Assembly: GCF_026151205.1 (NCBI RefSeq)
Contig: NC_087081.1
Span: forward strand, 9,171,246-9,235,245
Direction of reading: 5' to 3'
Source: Bolinopsis microptera
Lineage: Eukaryota; Ctenophora; Tentaculata; Lobata; Bolinopsidae
Length of the DNA stretch: 64,000 nucleotides
This document shows positions 42,019 through 53,523 of this stretch, in pieces. The number at the start of each line of letters is the position of its first letter. Position 1 is the first letter of the stretch. Both the position numbers and the translations under genes were made by a program. A model generated the notes under the pieces. The model made no database searches and was not told the DNA's origin. It saw nothing but the letters and a program-made list of their open reading frames with translations.

Positions 42019-45000
42019 GGGAGAGAGAGGGAGAGAGAGGGAGAGAGAGAGAGGGCTGACAGTTTGTTACTCCGAGAGGTGACTTGACACATTATTATGT
42101 CTCATTTATAACACATTATAACAAAACACATATTATTATAGCAAACACACACACACTCACACACTCACTAATGATCGTAATACTGGCAATATAACCGTGT
42201 AAATTACTTCTTAAATTACCTACACTCTCCAACTCTCACCCCATCCTCCCAGCTAACTCTCTCAGAGAAGTTGAGTCAGTTTTATTTTTAGATCAAATTA
42301 CCTGAGACCCTGGCCAGGGGGCACTTTCCTCTCTCTCCACTCCTCAAAAGAGAGCGTGAGAGAGAGAGGGAGAGAGAGAGAGAGAGCTAGGGAGTTCCCA
42401 GACGTACTGTGTAACCAAATTAGAGTTTAGGCAGGGCAACTGTCCCCTGACTAGCTCGGAGAAATGATCATTAGACTGCCTCATCATGCCTGTAAATACG
42501 TGTGTGACATTGTGTCATGTGACCAGTAATACGTGTGTGTCATTGTGTCACGTGGCATAGCTCAGAACGTGACGTTGAGAGATGTGACGACCCACAAACC
42601 CTACACAATGTTAATATCTTGACAGGGTGTGTGAGTTACAGAGCAGACCTAGTTTGATATTACGTAGGAGCAAGGACACCTCCCCGGGACTCAGTACATT
42701 CATCTGGCAATATATTATATTATAAAGGAGCACTGACAATTATATATGTTATATAATTCTCAGATGTGTCACGTGACATATCCTATACCAGAGTTAGTGT
42801 CCAGCAAGTGCTTAGAGTATAAATCAATCAGTCGTTTACTCCCTAAATGTTAACACATCACCGTGAAGTTTGTCTGTTTCTGTATTTTGGGGAAACGTGA
42901 TATTGCTAAAATGTAAAATCAATAAGTCTTCTAGGTAACTGCAAGAACTCTCAAGTCATCTCTCTAAGGAGCTTACTCTCGCAGTATCCTGTACATCGTA
43001 AACTGCTGAGATAAAATAACTCAATATAATGCATTTAACTATAATGTTATCTTCCTCGTTCAAGTAATAAATTTAAGAGGCAACAAATTAGTTAACCATC
43101 GTAAAAGATAGAATAGCACAAAATAACACATGCGTGACATGACATAACCACATTTTGGAACTCAGTATAGTCTAAATATAATATCTCTGTAATCTGTATA
43201 TTATTATCTTTCTCATTATTATAATAATATTATCTTCCTCGACTATAGGAATGTATGTTCTGATGAGGATAATCTAGAGAACTTGCTCCCACGGCCTCTT
43301 TAACACCACACCTCCACAGCTTGCCTACTGGGAATTGACTCTGCCATTAACCTACATATAATATTATATATCTTTGGCATTTCTTCCTGGGCGGTCTTCA
43401 CTTGCTGAGGTCAATCCATCTTTAAATAGAGATTAACTCCCTTTTACAATGGATAAACTGTAAACTGTATTATAATATGCATTTTAATAGTAAGGTATAA
43501 TATTGTCTCTTAACATATTACCGTTTTTAAATGGTGAATGCCAGGGCCTTTACTGTAAAATGTCAGGGCCTTTACTGTAAAATGTCAGGGCTTTTACTGT
43601 AAAATGTCAGGGCCTTTACTGTAAAATGTCAGGGCCTTTACTGTAAAATGTCAGGGCCTTTACTGTAAAATGTCAGGGCCTTTACTGTAAAATGTCAGGG
43701 CCTTTACTGTAAAATGTCAGGGCCTTTACTGTAAAATGTCAGGGCCTTTACTGTAAAATGTCAGGGCCTTTACTGTAAAATGTCAGGGCCTTTACTGTAA
43801 AATGTCAGGGCCTTTACTGTAAAATGTCAGGGCCTTTACTGTAAAATGTCAGGGCCTTAACTGTAAAATGGTGAATGCCAGGGCCTTAACTGTAAAATGT
43901 CAGGGCCTTTACTGTAAAATGTCAGGGCCTTTACTGTAAAATGGACGTAAAGAAACAGTTCCCATAAGATTATTTTCCTCAGAATTAAACTAAGATTAAT
44001 TTAAAAGGTGTTACATAATCTGAAGAGTTGGAGTGGCGGCTAAACGAGGGATCGTTAAGAAACTGCTGTTAAAGTCATGATTAGTTTAACTTGGTCACAT
44101 TATAATAGTTGCCAACTTGCGCTCACTGACTGAGAAACGTTTATAAGTTCTATAAATAGAATAAATATATATTTATTGGTGGTCAGAAAAGTTGTAGGTA
44201 TCCCGATCCAACCAATAAATGTATAAATTTATTTATATATTGTCTGATTAATAATGTGTAAGTTCAATAATGCAAAACATTTCCTCTGACGTTGAATAAT
44301 ATCATCAAACTATCCAAGTCATCATATTGACAACTCAACGGCCATATAAGTTTATGAATTGTTTAATAATTTCAAACTATTAGAGAAAGAACTCTTGATC
44401 TGCTTACCGTCAAAGAGGGGGGCCTGCTGAGTACACATATTAATATCTTGTGGTTTAAAACACACCCGTATAACAATAATACTCTAAAAGTTTGAAACAT
44501 GCAGTTCGGAAAATGTCACATGTGATTCCAGTTTTACGCATTTTTCAAATATTATGTGCATATTTTGAATATTAGGTTACCATGTGCATCTCACAAAACA
44601 CCACACCCGTTGGTTTGTGTTTAAATAATTCCTCCTTGTTAGTTATTGTAAATCATATGTGTGTAACTGTATAATGATGTGCATTCATTATTAATATATG
44701 GCAACGTCACCAATGCGTCAAGTCACGAAAATCGGGTTGAATCCTCTGACTTTAAACTCTAAAATATTTGGGGAATGATGATCAGATCAAACACATGCTA
44801 CAGTCTCATGTCATGCTTGTGTCTGTGTGAAATTTAAATTTATAGCAGCAATATTTTATAAAGCAATAATGTTCGGTAACGTTAAGTGGTTGTGCAACCT
44901 CGAGGCGTCATGCTGAGTAGACTTCACTGTCAGGAGAGAAATCCACCCCGCTGTCATTCCACTGTCACATCCTGTCCTGTGATAGAATCTGTGACATATT

Positions 45001-48000
45001 CATGATCATACTAAATTCTCAAAGTTAGACCGTTTATCTCTCCAGTCACTGCGGCTCCCCCTTAGGTCACAGCGGTCCCCTTAAGACTTAGGTCACAGCG
45101 GTCCCCTTAAGACTTAGGTCACAGCGGTCCCCTTAAGACTTAGGTCACAGCGGTCCCCTTAAGACTTAGGTCACAGCGGTCCCCTTAAGACTTAGGTCAC
45201 AGCGGTCCCCTTAAGACTTAGGTCACAGCGGTCCCCTTAAGACTTAGGTCACAGCGCGGCGGTCCCCTTAGGTCACAAAGCCTCTTAGGTCACAGCAGTC
45301 ACATCATGACCAAGTCTCAATTGTGAGTCACAGTGTGACTCTGTGTGACTCTGTGTGACTCTGTGTGACTATTTGTGACTCTGTGTGACTCTGTGTGACT
45401 ATGTGTGACTCTGTGTGACTCTGTGTGACTCTATTACAGGGTAGTGGGCGTGAACTGTTTTATTACAGAATAATGAGACAAATATAACCTTACAAAACAT
45501 TTGGTGAGACGTGTTACTCGCCTACAGAGACATACTCAATACATTTATTATGTGCGGCGCACATTATCATTCACATTTATTATTATTAATTCTGTTGAAT
45601 TGTTATCACTAAACAATTAGCCACAATGTTTGAATGTTGAGCAAAATTCGAGAACATAATACTTTCAATATGTTCGTGTGGGCACTGCAGGACGTATTAC
45701 TGGAGGGAAGATTTAGATGTTACACTCTTCCAGAATCTAGTTACAATGTTCTTATCATTGTTACGAGCTTGTAGTCTTCTCAAGAAATCATCAGCAGGAT
45801 ATTAAATTACACTAGCTTACAGTCACTCGACATCATACATAGAACTGGACATAATGTCGTCAAATGAAGTTGACTTCTGAGATCACTAAAAATTAACTTC
45901 TGTATCTTAAATGGCGTGTTAATTGGTTCTGGCCCATTGTAGATCTGAGGTGGCGACTTTATCTGATCACACTATAGTAGACCAGTAACAGACCAGTCAC
46001 AGATCAGTCACAAACCAGTCACGGACCAGTAACAGACCAGTCACGCCAGCTACCGGCGCTACAAAAAGAAGACAGTAACTTCGCTAAACTGCGCCCATTA
46101 TCATGCCGTTATATAATCATGTCACAAGACGGCCGGCTGGTCGAGAACATTCCATTCTTTCTCTCCAGCCCTGGTTAATAATATGTACGGTTACACAAGA
46201 TAAGCATGTAACTGTGCACTGTTAGCCGGCTGACTTCTCTTGACGCGACTTCTTCTGTTAATCTGTAAGCGACACGAGACACGCTCACTTCGGGAGATGC
46301 TCTATTCTCTAATAATGAGACACGCTCACTTCGGGAGATGCTCTAATAATGAGACACGCTCACTTCGGGAGATGCTCTAATAATGAGACACGCTCACTTC
46401 GGGAGATGCTCTAATAATGAGACACGCTCACTTCGGGAGATGCTCTATTCTCTAATAATGAGACACGCTCACTTCGGGAGATGCTCTAATAATGAGACAC
46501 GCTCACTTCGGGAGATGCTCTAATAATGATACACGCTCACTTCGGGAGATGCTCAAATAATGAGACACGCTCACTTCGGGAGATGCTCTAATAATGATAC
46601 ACGCTCACTTCGGGAGATTCTCTAATAATGAGACACGCTCACTTCGGGAGATGCTCTAATAATGAGACACGCTCACTTCGGGAGATGCTCTAATAATGAG
46701 ACACGCTCACTTCGGGAGATGCTCTAATAATGAGACACGCTCACTTCGGGAGATGCTCTATTCTCTAATAATGAGACACGCTCACTTCGGGAGATGCTCT
46801 AATAATGAGACACGCTGACTTCGGGAGATGCTCTAATAATGAGACACGCTCACTTCGGGAGATGCTCTATTCTCTAATAATGAGACACGCTCACTTCGGG
46901 AGATGCTCTAATAATGAGACACACTCACTTCGGGAGATGCTCTAATAATGATACACGCTCACTTCGGGAGATGCTCTAATAATGAGACACGCTCACTTCG
47001 GGAGATGCTCTAATAATGAGACACGCTCACTTCGGGAGATGCTCTATTCTCTAATAATGAGACACGCTCACTTCGGGAGATGCTCTAATAATGATACACG
47101 CTCACTTCGGGAGATGCTCTAATAATGAGACACGCTCACTTCGGGAGATGCTCTAATAATGAGACACGCTCACTTCGGGAGATGCTCTAATAATGAGACA
47201 CGCTCACTTCGGGAGATGCTCTATTCTCTAATAATGAGACACGCTCACTTCGGGAGATGCTCTAATAATGAGACACGGTTGACAGAGAAGTTTTATAATG
47301 TCTTAAAGAAAGCCGCAAACTTACCCATCATGAAATAAAACCGAGCTGAGGTCAAATCTCTCATACAATACGTATGAAGTTACCGATGTTAACGACTAGC
47401 CGTGACAAAACTTAGAAACGACCGCTATTTCTTATATATTATTAACGTTGGACAGGGAAGTTTCATATATCATTTTAAAGGTTTGGTTGGATTGTTGGGA
47501 GCTAATCCTAGCTCTGATATCATCATCCTTTCTCATGTAAATGATAATGTCCTCCGAATCTCTGGCAACAAAGGGGTCAAAGCACTTCCAAAATCACCAC
47601 TTGTTGTCGCTGATTGGTTCTCTTCACGTCTCGTGACTGCAACATTGCTCCTTACTTGGTTAGTTTGAATCACGTGATAGCGATCTGGCTTACTGATTGG
47701 CTGACTCGGTAGATGTAGGAAACAGTGTATACGCGAGTGTGAGAAAAACCACGCCTTGCAACTTGGAAAGGAAATTTTCAGCAATTAGGCCACACTTCAC
47801 GACTTTCTTTTCACAGCATCAAGGGCACGACTCAGTTCTAAAAATCCGGAGAATGTGAATTGTGAAGCTCTTGTAAAATTCCAGGACTTTTTTGACTGCG
47901 TATTAGATTTCAGGCAGCAGGGGCTTATATTTCACTTTCTCTGAAAACAATTTTACTTTTCTTTCTTTTACTTTTATTTCTGGAAACTTCTCTCACAAGA

Positions 48001-51000
48001 TCACCATGATTATATCTGTTTACACTTTACAGCAACAGTTCATGTTAAACTACTCAATGTAAAGTTCCAGCTGTATCTTGACATAGAAAAGTGTGTATGA
48101 CACAACATTGAAGCTTGTGGACATAAACACAGAAACAGTAGAAAAGTGAAGTTCAGTATTGGCGAACTGGGCGTGAAATAAGTACACTTACAGTATGAAG
48201 ATTGAAGAATTGTACCTTTACAAAAGGGAAGCTCTGACATTAGATTGGTCCTCTACCTCAATAATAGAGGACCAATGTCTGGTTTACGTTAAACACAATT
48301 CTACACTCCTGTTACACGTTACACACAAGTCTGTACACTCCTGTGTAACATGTCAAGTCAGCAACACTATAATGAGGATTTAATAGTTCAGTGTAGGTTT
48401 CTAATGGTCTGATATGTTCAGCTATTAGACGAGCACACACAATGTATTATATTATAAAGGAGCAGTGTCTACAAGGGGACTATTATTGGAATGTTTGAGT
48501 GTAGGACCAATGTCTAGCTCCTTGTTTAAACGTGTGTAACAGTAACACAACATGTCAACTGTCAAGCTAGCACCGTGCTGTAGCACTACTACAGTTGGAC
48601 ACACTGCTGCTACCTTTGTAGTGTCTGTCTGACCTCAAGTTAGGTAGTTAAGTGTCTAACTTGAGCTACACATCTCTCATCACTGTCTTCAGAACTCAAT
48701 TATTATCCGAGAATTGGAGTGTTATAGCTGATTAAACATGTATTAGGGATCAGATACATTGCAGACAGTTTAACTGGTAGAAGTTAAACTGTTGACTTCT
48801 TTAATTCGGTAAATCCCGTGATTTGTAAAGATATTATTAACTTAAAACAAGTACAGTTCCAGCTTCCACTGTCATTACCAGGACGTGCTGTTTATCACGT
48901 GCTGTCCACGTGTTGTCTTATCACCACATCACGTGATATACGAGGTTGTATCACGTGCTGTTTAGTCGTCTGGTTCTCAATCCTTTTCAACGCTGCACCT
49001 GTCCTCCAACAATGGGAATTTAAACGTTTTGACCAGCGAGCTGGATAGTTAAAATTAGGATATCAGGATTCACAGTCTCGATTAATATTTGGATTGGTAT
49101 TGCAGTTAAGTTGGTGGCAATGACCGAACATAAGGATTAATGTTGTCATGAAATAAAGGCCGTTACATTAGTAGTTCTTCTTTAACTTTCCGGGTTATGA
49201 GGGTCCGGGGGAGGTAAGGGTCGTGTCACGTGTAACTCTGTAAACAGAGGGTCCTCACGTGACACACAACACGAATAACGTCTGGTTATTGTAGGTTCCC
49301 TTTGATACATACTGTCGACACCGACAGCTATATCAAATTATTTGGGCTCTCTTCTCATTTGGGTTCTTTCATCTAAAAGAGCCGACATGTTCCAAATTTC
49401 AAACTTTGATAGGTTGACAGTTCATCTTGACACATTGTTCTGATTGAATGTGAGAATAGGAAATGAAATAGAGCCAGAGAGGGAGGGGGAGAGGAAGAAC
49501 TAGAGAGAGGGAGAGAGAGACAATAGTGCATTGTAATGTGACGATAGTAAATTGTACCGGAATATAGTTAAATCTTTACTTCGTTTAGCGTATGACGTGG
49601 GGTTTACCTCCCATAAAGCTTGTGTTGTACTGGCAAACCTACCCACCAACCAAGGTCAAGCGAGTTGGCGGCTGTCCAGAACATTACAGGTTGTATACAG
49701 AGTTCTGAGTTATTCTCTGATAATGTTTTGAATACATAATGACCTTAATCTCATGCTCACGTGATGGAATAAATGAGATACAGTATATCTTAACATTTAT
49801 ATAATATATATTATAAGTATTATGATATACAATCCTTATTCTATCGTAAATCGTAGTAAAACAGTTCATGTAATAATACTCGATAAAAATGTGCTAAAAT
49901 GGATAAGTATGCTAAAGGTTGGGGACGTGGTAAATACAAATCTAGGGGAGCGGAGGAGACCATTATAATTAGTATATTTTACAAGTCTGGCAACTGGTTA
50001 AATCAAAGTATTTAGGTAATTCAACGTCAGAACCGTTTATATTTTAAAATGCTTTGAATGACAATCTCGCTGATCGAGATATTTAAATATGCAAGAGTTC
50101 TCTTGCTTACTAGAAAATAAGTCATACTTCCACTACCACTCATTCTTGTAACTATGTTATTAGAATATAACATAGTGAACACCCCCTACCAAACCCCCTA
50201 CCACGTGCTCACATATTCAGCTGACAGGTAATTATAATCTGATAATCAGAACCTCTACTACCACTAGGACTATCCTCTCCTTCATTACAACTTCCCCGCA
50301 GTTTGAGGTCCTCCTCATACCTCACTGCTAAAATGTACTGTTACTCAACCTCCACAAGACACAACCTCACTGCTTTAACATAAAACCAGCCTCACGTTTA
50401 CCCTGCCCACATCTTATTGTTACTTCTCAACTTAAGTTACTATAGTAACCCACCTAGTTACTACAAGAGGAGCAACATATCACGTGCTACATATCCCGTG
50501 CTACATATCACGTGCTAAATATCACGTGCTAAATATCACGTGCTAAATATCACGTGCTACATATCACGTGCTAAATATCACGTGTCATTATATTATCACG
50601 TGTCATGTCACTGGCAGGTGAAATAACCACATTTTAATACACCCACTCCACTGCTCCTTCCCAATCACCTTATAATGCATAATGCGAGACACGCCGTTCA
50701 AATATACAGATGGAGAATAACGGCGTCAGTATTCCATTAAAATCATTATAATATATCGGTATGTGTGTGGGTATTAAAGTAGTTACATTATTACGTGGTA
50801 TTAACCTACATTTTACGTACATTCAACGTAAATGTAACGTGTGTGGTAGTAACGTTTGTGTAACGTTTGGAAAATGTGGCCGCGTATTTTAAAGCGTTTC
50901 CTGTACGTGTACGTGGGTGAGCTGAAAAATAGAAGATATAGAAATAAACAGAGAGCCAGTGTAGCAGTAGTACAATTATAGAGTAGTTATAGAGTAGTTG

Positions 51001-53493
51001 TAATGTAGCTACAGTGTAGCTGGATTGCCAGTGTAGTTCAATTGCCCATTGGGCCTGGCAGTTAGTATATATTATAAGTGTGTAGATGCATTGTCGAGCT
51101 TTCCGGTACGGTAATAGTGGCCCACTATTAGTGGGGGTACACGGTTATAACTTATAATGAAGAGTTACAGTGTACTGTGTACTGAGAGGCGTACTGTAAA
51201 CTGTAGGGCTTTAAGGTAAAAAATACCCATTGCCCCCCCCCCCCCCCCCTTTAGGTGTACTGCTCGCGGGTTTAATCAGCTAAGTCTACACTAGCTTTAC
51301 ACTTTACAGTCTACAGTGTACTACACTATCTTTACAGTCTACAGTGTACTACACTAGTTCTACAGTCTACAGTCTACACTATCTTTACAGTCTACAGTGT
51401 ACTACACTAGCTCTACAGTCTACAGTGTACTACACTAGCTTTACAGTCTACAGTGTACTACACTAGCTCTACACTGCAACACTAGTGGGGAGTGTTATAA
51501 TTATGTAGATAATATCCTAGACTACAATGTAGTCCTGGTGATATAAGAAGCACACACCCACTATGAAGCACACACCCACCCTCCATGACCACCCTAGATT
51601 TGTCCGACTGTGTAGGGTACGGGTTGTTACGAGTAATGAACTGGACAGTAAATAACATGTTATCTGGTGAACAGTTAGCACTGTGTTAAGTTAGGGTACT
51701 GAATATAGCCGGTAATCATAACAATATCTGCTAACTGTTAGAAAATGTTCACTTTATGGAATTTCAAATCATGGTTTATAATATTATATAAGCATATTCT
51801 TATATACTTATACCCGATTTAGTTGTGCTATATAATATCAAATGAATCGTATGGCGTGATTGTGTCAGATGCTCACTGACCCGCTGTCACGTTTCTGATG
51901 GGCTGTCACGTTTCTGATGGGCTGTCACGTTTCAAGCCAGCCTGATGTGCCAGCCTCCTGGTGTGAAATGTGGCAGTCAACTCTATAACTTGTAGCAGTT
52001 AACGAAACCTCAGATTAGATTTTATAATCTTCAAAAATAAAATTGAATTTTAATTCAAAATCATGATTTGGTGGTAGGTGATATTTATCATTAGGGCGTA
52101 GTTTTATCTGTGTGTGTAACAGTACACCCTAAAATAACAGCTAAGTGTTGAGTCGACCCGCCCATCTATTAGATATCTCGTTTTTTTGGTATAATTTCTA
52201 CCAACTAATGAGATGTAATAGATATATTTTCTAGATATCTAAAATTTGATTCTTGTGTAAAATTTCAAATGGATTTCCCCACGATCATTTAATATTGAGT
52301 GAAATTAATTGTTCAAAAGTAACCGACCGTTATCATGATGGCATATTACCTAAAGATAATGATACAAATTAATCTAAGTTGAGCATAAAACAATTATGGC
52401 AATTTTCTGAAATCTTAATAAAATCTTAATATAATAGTGATTTCACTGAGTCCGTCTGTAGAGGATTAATTCGTGCTTAATGTTTGTTAAATGTCATGAC
52501 GGTGTTAAAATGAGTAACACAAACACGTCATGACAATATTGTATAGAAAAGTCATTGTAGAATGTAGATGCATCTGAGATTGGGCTGTCTTGGTTTTGTT
52601 GAATGTGACACAAGACTAAAACCTTTACACACAATTTTTTACTCAATGTTACACACACTGTTACTACATAAGTCATATTATAATAATGTTACACCCCTTT
52701 TTACACCCTTTTTACACTCCTTTTTACACTCCTTTTTACACGATTAATGTTTCAGATACCTGGCAATAGAGTTTGAGGAGGACGAGGACCGGAAGGTGAA
52801 GGATGTTCTGTTGGACTACATGTTACACCACGATAACATCTGGACAAGTACGTTCCTTTTATTAATTAATACAATATATTAAGTTTAATTATTAATTCAT
52901 TATTTGATTTAGTTAAAGTTTTGTAGTAATTTAGTTATTATAGGAAATTGTATTTTTTGTGGGTGTATTTTCTTTCTGGGATTTTTCACTGCCCTTGTCT
53001 TTTTCATGCGAAAATTACTGTCTAATAATAATCTTTGGTATGTGAATTGAAGATGACAGTTATGTTTCATCAGGTAAGCGACAGTTCATAAAGAAGAAAG
53101 ACAAGTACTGGAAAAAGTTAGGTTTCCGGTGCATGGTCACACGACAGCGACTTGAACAGGTTTGTCAGTTTGTCAGTCTGTTTACGTGCAATGTCAGTTT
53201 GTCAGTCTGTTTACGCGTATTGTCAGTTTGTCAGTCTGTTTACGTGTATTGTCAGTTTGTCAGTCTGTTTACGTGTATTGTCAGTTTGTCAGTCTGTTTA
53301 CGTGTATTGTCAGTCTGTTTACTGTAACAGGTTCCTCTCTTTGATCTCCATATTATTATAACAGGGGCTGTATAACGGGGCTGTAAAACTCCGTCCACTA
53401 CGTAATCTCCAACATCTCTTGTGTTACGTATCCCTTGTTCGGTTAATCTCTGTGTCTGTCCCGTCTGTCCCGTGTAATACGTCCGGTGAGTGA
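34261..53493 (+). CDS. SPDY: Speedy/RINGO-like CDK activator (6 exons)
   Basis: Speedy/RINGO proteins bind CDK1 and CDK2 and activate them without being cyclins, acting in meiotic maturation and S-phase control. Exons: 34261-34363, 34619-34680, 34802-34905, 52756-52847, 53074-53159, 53365-53493. Phases agree and give 191 residues plus stop. The Speedy core is clear: QKFLTLI then DQLIQVLLQCD, then PSQWLLAIVFEYFQRSKL (vertebrate DKYLLAM-VYFKRA), then FFIALYLAIEFEEDED (vertebrate LFLALYLANDMEEDEE), then a W-containing loop and KKLGFRCMVTRQRLEQ (vertebrate RM-xRAxVSRRCCEE). The ATG at 34261 is in a good context (CACCATGG) with an in-frame TAA upstream. It is shorter than vertebrate members, with almost no N-terminal tail. 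One intron is 17.85 kb; the others are 0.1-0.3 kb. Confidence 0.88.
34536..34610. repeat. SPDY: 25-bp repeat before Speedy exon 2
   Basis: About three copies of a unit with GGAAAGTTCTAAATTGTGG lie directly upstream of the acceptor at 34618. Confidence 0.85.
34619..34680 (+). CDS. SPDY: Speedy exon 2
   Basis: Acceptor TTTCCCAG, donor GTAGAC, phase 1 to 0. It encodes TDQLIQVLLQCDRHNQVCDK, the start of the Speedy core. Confidence 0.86.
34802..34905 (+). CDS. SPDY: Speedy exon 3
   Basis: Acceptor ACTTACAG, donor GTGAGT, phase 0 to 2. It carries the best-conserved helices (WLLAIVFEYFQRSKLLHY and REKFFIAL). Confidence 0.92.
34906..36039. other. Start of the giant Speedy intron
   Basis: AT-rich with a short duplicated AGAGACTGCAACTGCAGTTA near 35325. 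No other feature seen. Confidence 0.5.
36040..37792. repeat. 35-37-bp satellite in the Speedy intron
   Basis: About 48 copies of a unit with GTGGCTATACTATATCACAC and CAGCTATAACAG. Two length forms differ by one extra CA or AC step. Early copies carry GGCGTGG, later ones GTCGTGG, so the array is ordered. Confidence 0.95.
37980..38425. promoter_or_regulatory. CCAAT/CACGTG cluster inside the Speedy intron
   Basis: Seven CCAAT boxes, all on the + strand (about 37985, 38014, 38143, 38281, 38333, 38375, 38416), mix with CACGTG at about 37989, 38126, 38168, 38189 and 38399. CCAAT binds NF-Y and CACGTG binds bHLH-ZIP factors such as USF, Myc/Max or TFEB. The density suggests an enhancer or an alternative promoter. 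No binding is shown. Confidence 0.45.
38426..41140. other. Intron DNA, no gene recognised
   Basis: Small repeats include AGGAATATGT about four times at 39080-39118 and a GTTGAGTGTTGTTCAC duplication at 39950-39990. A second CCAAT/CACGTG group lies at 40110-40280. ORFs here lack motifs. Confidence 0.5.
41143..42052. repeat. Long (GA)n / (GAGG)n tract
   Basis: GA dinucleotides, then about 580 bp of nearly pure GAGG, then mixed GA/GAGG. The whole 910 bp is purine-only on the + strand, able to form a triplex or G-quadruplex. It ends close to CTGACAG at 42055. Confidence 0.97.
42053..43530. other. Intron DNA between repeats
   Basis: No gene. A GA stretch occurs near 42350. A dispersed short repeat (TATTATATTATAAAGGAGCA) at about 42713 recurs at about 48444. 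Confidence 0.5.
43535..43945. repeat. 22-bp minisatellite
   Basis: About 18 copies of a unit with GTCAGGGCCTTTACTGTAAA, almost invariant. Confidence 0.95.
43946..45043. other. Intron DNA between repeats
   Basis: AT-rich. I see no exon, element or repeat here. Confidence 0.5.
45044..45435. repeat. 26-bp and 10-bp arrays
   Basis: About eight copies of a unit with TAGGTCACAGCGGTCCCCTT (45063-45260), then after a 60-bp gap about ten copies of CTGTGTGACT (45335-45432). Confidence 0.92.
45970..46048. repeat. ACCAGTCACAG repeat
   Basis: About six imperfect copies of a 10-11-bp unit (ACCAGTCACAG, ACCAGTAACAG). Confidence 0.8.
46268..47278. repeat. 34-bp minisatellite with 40-bp variants
   Basis: About 28 copies of a unit with CACGCTCACTTCGGGAGATG. 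Every few units there is a 6-bp insertion (TATTCT), so a higher-order pattern of variants is visible. Confidence 0.95.
47279..50475. other. Intron DNA rich in CACGTG
   Basis: No gene is recognised. CACGTG sites occur at about 47671, 48894, 48907, 48931, 48954, 49227, 49257 and 49760. ATTGG boxes flank the first. A GA-rich stretch lies at 49470-49520. Confidence 0.5.
50476..50625. repeat. 14-bp array carrying CACGTG
   Basis: About eight copies of TATCACGTGCTAAA (or TACA), each with a CACGTG palindrome. It could act as a dense bHLH-ZIP site cluster. Confidence 0.85.
51295..51480. repeat. 27-28-bp CTACAGTGTACTACACTA array
   Basis: About five imperfect copies of a unit with TCTACAGTGTACTACACTA; TGTA and TACA make it partly palindromic. 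Confidence 0.88.
51481..52680. other. End of giant Speedy intron
   Basis: AT-rich; a triplicated GGGCTGTCACGTTTCTGAT-type stretch lies at 51880-51935. No exon found. Confidence 0.5.
52756..52847 (+). CDS. SPDY: Speedy exon 4
   Basis: Acceptor GTTTCAG, donor GTACGT, phase 2 to 1. Its first residues YLAIEFEEDED complete the motif begun in exon 3, which ties it to the exon 17.85 kb upstream. The acceptor is preceded by a (TTTTTACACTCC)-type repeat. Confidence 0.92.
53074..53159 (+). CDS. SPDY: Speedy exon 5
   Basis: Acceptor CATCAG, donor GTTTGT, phase 1 to 0. It is lysine-rich, with DKYWKKLGFRCMVTRQ matching the end of the Speedy core. The donor is the first unit of the repeat that follows. 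Confidence 0.9.
53160..53330. repeat. SPDY: 29-bp repeat starting at the donor of Speedy exon 5
   Basis: The donor GTTTGTCAGTTTGTCAGTC begins about six units of TCAGTCTGTTTACGTGTATT type, filling most of the intron. Confidence 0.92.
53365..53493 (+). CDS. SPDY: Speedy exon 6 (terminal)
   Basis: Acceptor TAACAG; open for 42 codons to TGA at 53491-53493. The stop lies inside a perfect donor consensus (G|GTGAGTGA at 53486), so the exon could instead splice onward to an unseen exon with a different C-terminus. Confidence 0.65.
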   Translation, partial: GLYNGAVKLRPLRNLQHLLCYVSLVRLISVSVPSVPCNTSGE

Positions 53494-53523
53494 TCTGGTG
53501 CCAGGAACAAAGAGAGGCGGGAC

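Noticed and set aside
41098-42092. Frames of 321-329 codons (EGGREGGR and LPPSLPPS)
   Set aside because: Both strands of the purine tract are open; no start context, domain or splice structure.
47402-47668. 88-codon frame in the Speedy intron
   Set aside because: No motif, no codon bias and a poor start context.
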